NCBI GenBank assembly: GCA_902500695.1
Contig: CABVRQ010000071.1
Span: 1 to 13,031, forward strand
Source of the DNA: an uncultured Nitrospira sp.
Lineage (GTDB): Bacteria; Nitrospirota; Nitrospiria; Nitrospirales; UBA8639
Direction of reading: 5' to 3'
Length of the DNA: 13,031 nt
The notes under the pieces are model-generated. The model was not told the DNA's origin and ran no database searches. It saw nothing but the letters and a program-made list of their open reading frames with translations. Position 1 is the first letter of the stretch. Each line of letters starts with the position of its first letter. Below, in pieces: positions 1-5,851 of the stretch. Position numbers and translations under genes: made by a program.

Positions 1-90
1 AAACCTCGGCGGATGCACACCAAGCAAAAAATTCAACAAGGGCAGGAAAACAATGATCCCAAGAATCACATACAGCAATTCCCAGCTCAC
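1..90 (-). CDS. N-terminus of a membrane-anchored protein, possibly alpha/beta hydrolase (partial)
   Basis: Only the first 30 codons lie in the window; the gene continues past position 1. Reading the minus strand from a GTG at 90 gives a strongly hydrophobic stretch (residues about 4-23, LLYVILGIIVFLPLLNFLL-like) followed by HPPRF. GTG is chosen because GGGGAG lies about 9 bases upstream and the frame is closed by TGA further upstream with no ATG between. An N-terminal membrane segment followed by an HPPR motif is something I recall from a group of membrane-anchored serine alpha/beta hydrolases, but the catalytic part is outside the window, so the assignment is tentative. It is transcribed away from the esterase remnant that begins some 57 bases further on. 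Confidence 0.5.
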   Translation of the reverse strand, partial: MSWELLYVILGIIVFLPLLNFLLGVHPPRF

Positions 91-146
91 AAGATTCTTC
101 TCCCCACGAAAGGAGATCTTTAAAGAGAATCATATAGAGAGGCAGA

Positions 147-419
147 TTGAAGTGTCATGAAGTAAAGATCGACAACTTCCTACTGCCTCTCAGAGAACCC
201 CTCAAGGACATCACCCGCGAGAAACTACTAAAAGAGCCTCTGGAACGCGCGATTGGTGTGATCTATCGACCCGAAACCGAGTTACAAAGCCATTACTTTT
301 TTGCCTCCTTACCTCACCAATTTGATGAATATATCTGGTTTGATGAAACGCGGGCAGTTGAAGCAATAACCAGAGGGACGACCAAAGATATGCCGGATAC
401 CTTTCCATTTGGTTTGTAA
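147..419 (+). pseudogene. C-terminal remnant of an erythromycin-esterase-family protein
   Basis: The open frame encodes about 90 residues. The block ERAIGVIYRPETELQSHYFF, followed by LPHQFDEYIWFDETRAVE and the ending DMPDTFPFGL, matches the extreme C-terminus of the erythromycin esterase / succinoglycan-biosynthesis-related hydrolase family, including the family's usual last residues. Family members are roughly 400 or more residues, so more than three quarters of the protein is missing. The frame opens with an unconvincing TTG at 147 just after an in-frame TAG at 135-137, and no ribosome binding site is visible. Catalytic His/Glu residues of the family lie in the missing part, so no activity is expected. 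The natural stop is kept, so this looks like a 5'-truncated gene whose front was replaced by the neighbouring minus-strand gene. Confidence 0.78.
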
Positions 420-680
420 CTGCCGGGGAAAGGCTACCCAGCCATACAACAGACCCTCATCCATGTTCGCACGATCATGCAAAACTTCACCCGCAACCAA
501 CGCGGTGCTCTCACACCCTTTCCCCTACAAGACCCGTCCCTTGACAGTTTGAAAAGTTCAGAAAACGTGATACAAACTGACTGCACCACATTCGTGAACC
601 ACCTCAGTCGAAATATTACAAGAGAACACCAGCAAACACTCTCACGATTCATAAACGTTCCCAATCATGAGGAGGTCCCC

Positions 681-960
681 ATGCCCAATTCCGTCCACCT
701 TGCCAAGTATTACAAAATGATGGTTCCCCATAAAGCGGGACAAGGAAGGAAGCTCTTAGATAGAGTACCTACAACAGTCCAAGATTAACCTGTTGGCCTT
801 TCTTGCTTTTCCGAGAAAAAACGGGAAGGCCCAATTCGACTGTGTGCCCGTCGACCCTGCCACGTTTACGTCCGCCGCCAAAAAGGCCAAATGGAACATC
901 AAAGGTCCCAAAGACTGTTTTGTCATCGATGATAAGGATCAAGTGGGCGCCTTCGCTGAA
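681..960 (+). pseudogene. ACT-domain protein, frameshifted and truncated
   Basis: A good start (ATG at 681, GAGGAGG just upstream) opens a frame with YYKMMVPHKAGQGRKLL, resembling the first ACT beta strand and its glycine turn of small stand-alone ACT proteins. That frame stops at TAA 786-788. The expected continuation is in the next frame: INLLAFLAFPRKNGKAQFDC, then VPVDPATFTSAAKKAKW and GPKDCFVIDDKDQVGA. This needs a +1-type frame change between about 757 and 783. ACT domains bind amino acids or other small ligands to regulate enzymes. The second ACT half expected after QVGA is absent; sequence switches to a recombinase at about 943-960. I read this as a dead gene: one frameshift plus loss of the 3' half. 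Confidence 0.72.
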
Positions 961-1194
961 TTTGAGCGGGAGATGATTCGGGAACGGACCCAGGCTGGGT
1001 TAAAGGTCGCGAAAGACGAAGGGCGAACAGGTGGCCGAAAGCCCACTCTTCTGGAGGACCAACGCACGGATATCATCGAGAATATTCTCGACGGGAGAAA
1101 AACCGGCGCACAGATGGCGAGGCTTTATAATGTCAGTGAGGCGACTATTTCCCGGGTGATGACCGCCCACCGACAGGTCCTGGCCCGCGATTAA
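943..1194 (+). pseudogene. C-terminal part of a serine recombinase (resolvase/invertase), fused to ACT fragment
   Basis: From FAEFEREMIRERTQAGL onward the frame reads as the end of the catalytic domain and long E helix of Tn3-resolvase/Hin-type serine recombinases, then a GRTGGRKP linker, then a helix-turn-helix (residues MARLYNVSEATISRVM) for DNA binding. The N-terminal catalytic region with its serine and arginines is absent, replaced in frame by the ACT fragment. The complete open frame runs 793 to 1194. The C-terminal ~80 residues look undamaged. The junction coincides with a stretch where both families could encode GA-(F/L)-AE, consistent with recombination at short homology. It cannot recombine DNA as it stands; a DNA-binding role for the remnant is conceivable but unsupported. 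Confidence 0.75.
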
Positions 1195-1197
1195 GTG

Positions 1198-1218
1198 CCA
1201 CGGGTGTGATACCCGTAG
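1198..1218 (+). terminator. Short hairpin after the recombinase remnant
   Basis: ACGGGT (1200-1205) and ACCCGT (1211-1216) form a perfect 6-bp stem with a 5-base loop, starting a few bases after the TAA at 1192-1194. There is no proper T run after it, so an intrinsic terminator is only a possibility. Confidence 0.3.
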
Positions 1219-1226
1219 GTATCTAT

Positions 1227-1255
1227 TTGTCTATGGTTCGGGAAGTGGTTATCTT
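1227..1255 (+). promoter_or_regulatory. Candidate sigma-70-like promoter upstream of the repeat lipoprotein
   Basis: TTGTCT at 1227-1232 and TATCTT at 1250-1255 are separated by 17 bases; each matches the consensus hexamers at four of six positions. The site is about 130 bases before the lipoprotein ATG. Chance matches of this quality are common, so this is a weak call. Confidence 0.2.
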
Positions 1256-1382
1256 GATGATATTGATGATAAGAAAGGACGGGGTATTCCGAATGACTGA
1301 GGTATATCTTCCCAGGCAGACAGGGTAGGAGGAAGGATGACCGTCTAATTCCGATCCATTTTTTACCAGAAGGAGCTGAACT

Positions 1383-2090
1383 ATGAAAAGAGGAATGGTT
1401 GCCCTAACAGGTATCGTTTTGGCTAGTCTCTCTCTCGGTTGTGAGCAGACCAAAACACAGGTGCTGCCTCCCCACCTTTCCTCTCAGCCTACCAAGGAGT
1501 GGTCCGCAGAAGAGCATCGGGAGGCTGCTGACCTGATCCATGAAGAGGCTGTCCGGCTGGAAGACCAGGTGGCTCACTTGGAGCAACGGGTGGAGCGGTT
1601 CAACAAGAAGCCGTATCTGGATCCGAAAGAAATCAAACGACAAAGCTGGAAGAGACGTATGGGAGCATACCGTGCGGAAATTTCGGAGCTTTATGAAAAA
1701 ACCGCCTGGCATCATGGGGAGGCCGACCGATTTAACGGGGTGCTGTCATCTGAAGAGAATATGCTGCCTCCCCACCTTTCCCCTCAGGCTGCCAAGGAGT
1801 GGTCTGCAGAAGAGCATCGGGAGGTTGCCGACTTGCTTGATGAAGAGGCTGTCCGGCTACAAGCCAAGGTGGCCCACTTGGAGCAACGGGTGGAGCGGTT
1901 CAACAAGAAGCCGTATCTGGATCCGAAAGAAATCAAACGGCAAGAGTGGAGGGCGCTTATAAGAGCAAACGGTGAGGAAATTTCGGAGCTTCATGAACAA
2001 ATTATTTGGCATTATGGGGAGGCTGAACGGCTTTCCACGATGCCGCCATCCGAAGAGAGTGAAAAATTGGGAGAAGGCAAAAGATCCTAA
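1383..2090 (+). CDS. Lipoprotein with two tandem 100-residue helical repeats
   Basis: This is a 235-residue protein that I do not recognise as a named family. The start ATG at 1383 follows AAGGAG with good spacing. Residues 1-20 form a lipoprotein signal (positive MKR, hydrophobic core, ASLSLGC with Cys20 as probable lipidation site), so the protein should be membrane-anchored outside the cytoplasm. The mature part consists of two copies of a 100-residue unit (residues 28-127 and 128-227). Each begins LPPHLS, continues KEWSAEEHRE and EEAVRL, and carries the nearly invariant core VAHLEQRVERFNKKPYLDP; the pattern of charged and hydrophobic residues predicts long helices and coiled coil. A short acidic-basic tail follows. 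It stands alone: debris upstream, an unassigned gap and then an amylase-type gene downstream. A weak palindrome (GGGTTAACCC) follows the stop directly. Function unknown; a structural or envelope-binding role is only a guess. Confidence 0.85.
   Translation: MKRGMVALTGIVLASLSLGCEQTKTQVLPPHLSSQPTKEWSAEEHREAADLIHEEAVRLEDQVAHLEQRVERFNKKPYLDPKEIKRQSWKRRMGAYRAEISELYEKTAWHHGEADRFNGVLSSEENMLPPHLSPQAAKEWSAEEHREVADLLDEEAVRLQAKVAHLEQRVERFNKKPYLDPKEIKRQEWRALIRANGEEISELHEQIIWHYGEAERLSTMPPSEESEKLGEGKRS
1464..2063 (+). repeat. Tandem 300-bp direct repeat inside the lipoprotein gene (two copies)
   Basis: Copy 1 occupies 1464-1763 and copy 2 occupies 1764-2063; the period is exactly 300 bases, so codon phase is kept. 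A 65-base block is identical between copies (1575-1639 versus 1875-1939), while the 3' third of the unit has diverged considerably. Confidence 0.95.
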
Positions 2091-2544
2091 GGGGGTTAAC
2101 CCTTCCGCCAAAAAGTTGTTTGACTCAAGCCAGGAGGGAGCAGATTTAGGGTAGCAGGCACATTCCTGTAATTTTACACCCTAGGCGTACAATTTCGCAG
2201 GGATAGGCATAGCACTCGAAAGTCTATGGCCGTTTATGTTCGTTTGTTGGGCTAGACCCAAGTCTCTACTTCTTTCCCACATCGAATAGACAACGATGAT
2301 TCTTCGCCGGATGTTCTGAATCGAAGGCTTAGAACACCACACTCTTCCCTTCTCAACATAATATCGAACATTGATCTCGTGGACCTCGTGTTCTGGCAAA
2401 ACAATTGCTATCATTCGTCGATGATTCCGGATTTGGTGAATGACCAAAAGGCCAGTGCAACTACCTGACAGGAGAATCCGGAATTCTGACCATGGTTCAG
2501 CCATGATTCCAAATAACCACCGTGCATAGTCAAGGGAGTTGTTC
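2091..2544. other. 454-bp stretch without a supportable gene
   Basis: The only sizeable open frame is on the minus strand (2504-2181, 107 residues). It has no convincing ribosome binding site, no recognisable domain, and a composition rich in Arg and Ile that does not resemble its neighbours, so it is not called. The 3' end holds AAGGGAG at 2532-2538, the ribosome binding site of the downstream GH13 gene. No tRNA-like fold or repeat array was seen. Confidence 0.5.
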
Positions 2545-4398
2545 GTGATAGAAAGTAGTCTTCAACAAGTGCATTTGTCTCCCCTTAGTGACCGGAAGTT
2601 TTTTCCTTCTCCCGCCGCATGGGAGGATCAGGTCTTATACTTTTTAATGCTCGACCGTTTTTCGGACGGTCACGAAAAGGGATACAAAAGCAATGACGGG
2701 ACAGACGTCCGGCGCGGCACTGTTCCCCTCTTTCAGGCAACCGATGCGGGCAATGCGGATGCATCTCATTGGAAGGCAGCGGGCCAGAAATTTTGCGGAG
2801 GAAATTTGTCCGGACTGACGAGCAAGCTGGGATACCTTGAACGTCTCGGTGTGACTGCCATTTGGATCAGCCCCATTTTCAAACAGGTGAATTTTAAGGA
2901 CACCTATCATGGATATGGCATTCAAAACTTTTTGGATGTCGATCCGCATTTTGGTCAACGGGAAGATCTGAGAACACTTGTCCGGACCGCTCACGCTCAC
3001 GGGATCTACGTCATTCTGGATATTATCCTCAACCACACCGGTGATGTGTTTCGATACAATCCCAATCGCTATCGGACCGAACATAACGGGCAGATCTTCA
3101 ACGATCCCCGCTGGGATGGCCAACCCTATGACGTGCAAGGCTTCCATGATCAATTCGGAGAACCAACGCTCCCCTTCCAAGAACTCGACCTCGCAAGCCA
3201 GCCTGCCGCCTGGCCACATGGAGCCATCTGGCCGCAGGAATTCCAAGACCCGCAGGCCTTTACTCGAAAAGGACACATCACCAATTGGGATTTTTCACCT
3301 GAATTTCTTGAAGGGGATTTCCTTGACCTGAAAAATATTCAACTTGGTTCGGGCGACGTCGATCAGTATGAGCCGTCTGATGCCCTCAAAGCGCTGGCCG
3401 AGGTCTACAAATTTTGGATCGCCTTTGCGGACGTCGATGGATATCGGGTTGATACCGTCAAGCATATGGACCTGGGAGCCAGCCGGTACTTCGCTTCGGT
3501 CATCCATGAATTTACCCAATCCATCGGCAAAGAAAACTTTTACCTTATTGGAGAAATTACCGGAGGCAGAACTCGCGCGTTTCAGACCCTGGAAACGACG
3601 GGCCTGGATGCCGCACTTGGCGTCGATGACATCCCGGACAAAATGGAATACCTGGTGAAGGGCTATCGCAACCCGGAGGAGTATTTCCAGTTATTCCGGA
3701 ATTCCATTCTGGTTCAGAAAGAATCCCACGTCTGGTTTCGCAACCGGGTGGTTACCCTGTTTGATGATCATGATCAAGTACGAAAGGGAGAGAATAAAGC
3801 CAGGTTTTGTGCTGATCCTGATGGGCCGGATGGACTCGTCAATGTGCTCGCGCTGAACGCGCTCACGATGGGCATTCCCTGCATGTACTATGGCAGCGAA
3901 CAGTATTTTGACGGGCACGGACAGAGTGATCAATTCATTCGTGAATGCATGTTCGGAGGAGAATTCGGCGCCTTTCAAAGCCATCAACGGCATTTCTTCA
4001 ATGAAGAGAGTCCCGCGTATCGGCAACTCGCCCTCATCTTACGCCTTCGTCGTGACAAGTTTGCGTTACGACGTGGTCGACAATATTTGAGAGAGATTTC
4101 CGGAAACGGAATCGACTTCGGGCTGCCACGCATGCTGGGTGGGCAGATTCGTTCAGTGGTGCCTTGGTCCAGAATTTTCAATGACCAGGAAATTCTCCTG
4201 GCAATGAATACCGACTATGCTGCACCCCGAAGCGCCTGGGTGACCATTGATGACGGGCTGCATCAGGCCGGCCAAACCCTCACCTGTCTCTATTCCACGA
4301 ATGGGGGACAGATCGGTCAGGAGACGACCATTGAGTCGAGAAATGGCAAAGCGGTGGTGCTCACCATTCCAGCCGGCGGATTTGCCATCTATGAGTAA
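2545..4398 (+). CDS. GH13 alpha-amylase-family glycoside hydrolase
   Basis: This 617-residue enzyme belongs to glycoside hydrolase family 13, which cleaves or transfers alpha-glucosidic bonds in starch, glycogen or maltodextrins. The four conserved regions are present: DIILNHTG (Asp159, His164), GYRVDT with nucleophile Asp303, LIGEIT with acid/base Glu337, and FDDHDQ with His409 and Asp410. The region before residue ~100 (YFLMLDRFSDG) and a C-terminal beta domain after about residue 520 flank the barrel. GTG at 2545 is preferred to TTG at 2539 because AAGGGAG ends at 2538, giving 6 bases to GTG and none to TTG. There is no signal peptide, so it should act in the cytoplasm on storage glycogen or imported dextrins. 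Exact specificity (amylase, cyclomaltodextrinase, transglycosidase) cannot be read from the motifs. It converges with the methyltransferase gene, 28 bases from stop to stop. Confidence 0.93.
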   Translation: MIESSLQQVHLSPLSDRKFFPSPAAWEDQVLYFLMLDRFSDGHEKGYKSNDGTDVRRGTVPLFQATDAGNADASHWKAAGQKFCGGNLSGLTSKLGYLERLGVTAIWISPIFKQVNFKDTYHGYGIQNFLDVDPHFGQREDLRTLVRTAHAHGIYVILDIILNHTGDVFRYNPNRYRTEHNGQIFNDPRWDGQPYDVQGFHDQFGEPTLPFQELDLASQPAAWPHGAIWPQEFQDPQAFTRKGHITNWDFSPEFLEGDFLDLKNIQLGSGDVDQYEPSDALKALAEVYKFWIAFADVDGYRVDTVKHMDLGASRYFASVIHEFTQSIGKENFYLIGEITGGRTRAFQTLETTGLDAALGVDDIPDKMEYLVKGYRNPEEYFQLFRNSILVQKESHVWFRNRVVTLFDDHDQVRKGENKARFCADPDGPDGLVNVLALNALTMGIPCMYYGSEQYFDGHGQSDQFIRECMFGGEFGAFQSHQRHFFNEESPAYRQLALILRLRRDKFALRRGRQYLREISGNGIDFGLPRMLGGQIRSVVPWSRIFNDQEILLAMNTDYAAPRSAWVTIDDGLHQAGQTLTCLYSTNGGQIGQETTIESRNGKAVVLTIPAGGFAIYE

Positions 4399-4426
4399 AG
4401 AATGTGGTCAACAGGAGATGAGTGCG

Positions 4427-5206
4427 TCAAGGCGGAGTTGCGGGAGGATCCGTTAAGGCTTCGCCTGTCATGGGGACAAACACCACCGGTAACATTTCGG
4501 TTTCCTGATATCCCTCCTTGGTGCGACGGATCAACAGAAGACGTTGAGGGTAGTCTCCGACGGGAAGAATAAGACGTCCGCCGATCTTAAGTTGCTCCAA
4601 TAGTGGCTCTGGAATATGGGTCGGCGCCGCCGTCAGGATGATCGCATCAAACGGGCTTTCGTCCGGCCAACCCTTATAGCCATCACCAGCCCGCACGATC
4701 ACATTGTCATAACCAAGTTCTGCCAGAGTTTTTTTCGCTCTTGTGGCGAGCGGTTCAACGATTTCTATGGTGAACACTTTTGAAACTAATTCAGCCAGGA
4801 TTGCGGCCTGATACCCTGAACCTGTTCCTATTTCCAAGACCTTCTCTTCCGGCTTCAGCTTTAGAGCTTGCGTCATATACGCAACAATGAAAGGCTGAGA
4901 AATCGTCTGCCCATAGCCAATGGAGAGTGGAAAATCTCCATAGGCAGCTTCAGCATGTGAATCAGGCATAAACCGGTGTCTGGGAACCCGGCGCATGGCG
5001 GCCACAACCGCTGGATCGGTGACACCTCCCGCGACGAGTTGGGTATCCACCATCGAATCCCGTTCAACTTGCCTTGTGTAATTGTTCTCTTGGGTCATTG
5101 CCTGTTTTCCATTTCCACATCCGAACACCATAAATAATACTCCACCAAATATCACAAAGAAGGCAAGTGGATGATTTTTCCAACTCTCAGTGATTGAGAT
5201 TCTCAT
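4427..5206 (-). CDS. pcm: Protein-L-isoaspartate O-methyltransferase with lipoprotein-type N-terminus
   Basis: The enzyme transfers a methyl group from S-adenosylmethionine to isoaspartyl residues in damaged proteins. Core hallmarks are GQTISQP (residues 99-105) and the SAM motif I VLEIGTGSGYQ (123-133), followed by the post-motif regions GDGYKGWP and FDAIILTAA. Length is 259 against about 210 for the usual cytosolic enzyme. The surplus is an N-terminal extension with a hydrophobic segment (about 13-29) ending VFGC, Cys30, which looks like a lipobox. This predicts export and lipidation, which is odd for a SAM-dependent enzyme. No good ribosome binding site precedes the ATG at 5206; instead it overlaps the permease-remnant stop as ATGA (5206-5203), typical of translational coupling. 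An internal start at Met37 or Met52 would give a cytosolic enzyme and remains possible. It sits downstream of an S-adenosylmethionine synthetase in the same orientation. Confidence 0.92.
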   Translation of the reverse strand: MRISITESWKNHPLAFFVIFGGVLFMVFGCGNGKQAMTQENNYTRQVERDSMVDTQLVAGGVTDPAVVAAMRRVPRHRFMPDSHAEAAYGDFPLSIGYGQTISQPFIVAYMTQALKLKPEEKVLEIGTGSGYQAAILAELVSKVFTIEIVEPLATRAKKTLAELGYDNVIVRAGDGYKGWPDESPFDAIILTAAPTHIPEPLLEQLKIGGRLILPVGDYPQRLLLIRRTKEGYQETEMLPVVFVPMTGEALTDPPATPP

Positions 5207-5693
5207 GTCGCCACTAGGGCTCCAATATGTCTTTTCATCAGAAAATACAGCGGAATACCAGCACTCAGGGTCAGGCAGGCCCAGAAGGTTTCAACCGGTT
5301 TATCCGCACTGGGAAAAGTCATGATCACTCAGGCAACCAGGATATAGCACAAGGGCAACACAGGACAGAAGAAAACCTGATAGCGACAAACTAATTGCGG
5401 CCCTCATGCGCGAGGATATAGTGACGGCCCCAACCGTCAGTGCGGTGAATGATGGGAGCACCCTTCCGCTGTAGGCATACGTCACAAAAATAAAAGACCC
5501 CACCAAGGCTCCCGGCCAACATCCGATTTTGTTGAGGTCATAACCAAATGTTGCCAATCACCATGGCCTACCGTGAATGGCGCAATCCATGAGAAACAGA
5601 ATTGCTCCCACTGTTAAGACGGTGAGAAACTGTTGAAGGAACCCGTCCGGTCCAATTCCCCACATGAACCACAGCCAGGCTCCAAATCAAGTC
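5203..5693 (-). pseudogene. Degraded APC-family amino-acid permease (C-terminal part)
   Basis: No single frame is intact, but minus-strand pieces in order resemble the last membrane segments of APC-superfamily amino-acid permeases. They are IWSLAVVHVGNWTG (about 5690-5650), FLQQFLTVLTVGAILF (about 5635-5590), a hydrophobic frame at 5557-5300 containing SFTALTVGAV and SSRMRA, and the clear C-terminus KPVETFWACLTLSAGIPLYF then LMKRHIGALVAT ending at TGA 5205-5203. The last piece matches the family's typical end (PVET-FW-GLxLxxGIPxYF). An in-frame TGA and at least two frame changes separate the pieces, and the N-terminal three quarters of a ~450-500-residue transporter are missing or unrecognisable. 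Its stop overlaps the pcm start codon, showing that the intact ancestor was the gene just upstream of pcm in one operon. Confidence 0.68.
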
Positions 5694-5851
5694 CAGGGAA
5701 AATCCCTGATCAGGAGAGTGGAATCCGGTTCACTCGGGACGAGTGGACCATGTGGTCAATCAATCATGCGTGCTGCGAGACAATAGAATCTATCTGGTTA
5801 GTATTTGTGATATCCTCACATATCCCATTTCGAGTATTTTCATCATGACCG

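Noticed and set aside
420..680. Frames on both strands between the esterase remnant and the ACT start
   Set aside because: The plus frame from 477 is merely the ACT frame extended upstream of its proper ATG; the minus frames have no start signal or similarity.
681..960. Programmed ribosomal frameshifting in the ACT gene
   Set aside because: No slippery heptamer or downstream pseudoknot-like structure stands out near 757-788; an ordinary indel explains it better.
1337..1348. Three-codon ATG...TAA mini-frame behind AGGAGG upstream of the lipoprotein, as a leader peptide
   Set aside because: Too short to carry an attenuation signal and no alternative hairpins are evident.
1540..1962. Alternative-frame 140-residue open frame inside the repeat lipoprotein
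   Set aside because: It exists because the 300-bp repeat lacks stops in that frame in both copies; it has no ribosome binding site and a Trp/Arg/Ser-rich shadow composition.
2089..2104. AAGGG-GGTTAA-CCCTT palindrome after the lipoprotein stop as a terminator
   Set aside because: Stem of only five base pairs and no T run.
2181..2504. Minus-strand open frame of 107 residues in the gap before the first GH13 gene
   Set aside because: No ribosome binding site of note, no domain or motif, unusual Arg/Ile-rich composition; more likely chance or an unrecognisable remnant.
2644..3276. 210-residue minus-strand frame
   Set aside because: Lies antisense to the GH13 catalytic barrel whose motifs are unambiguous.
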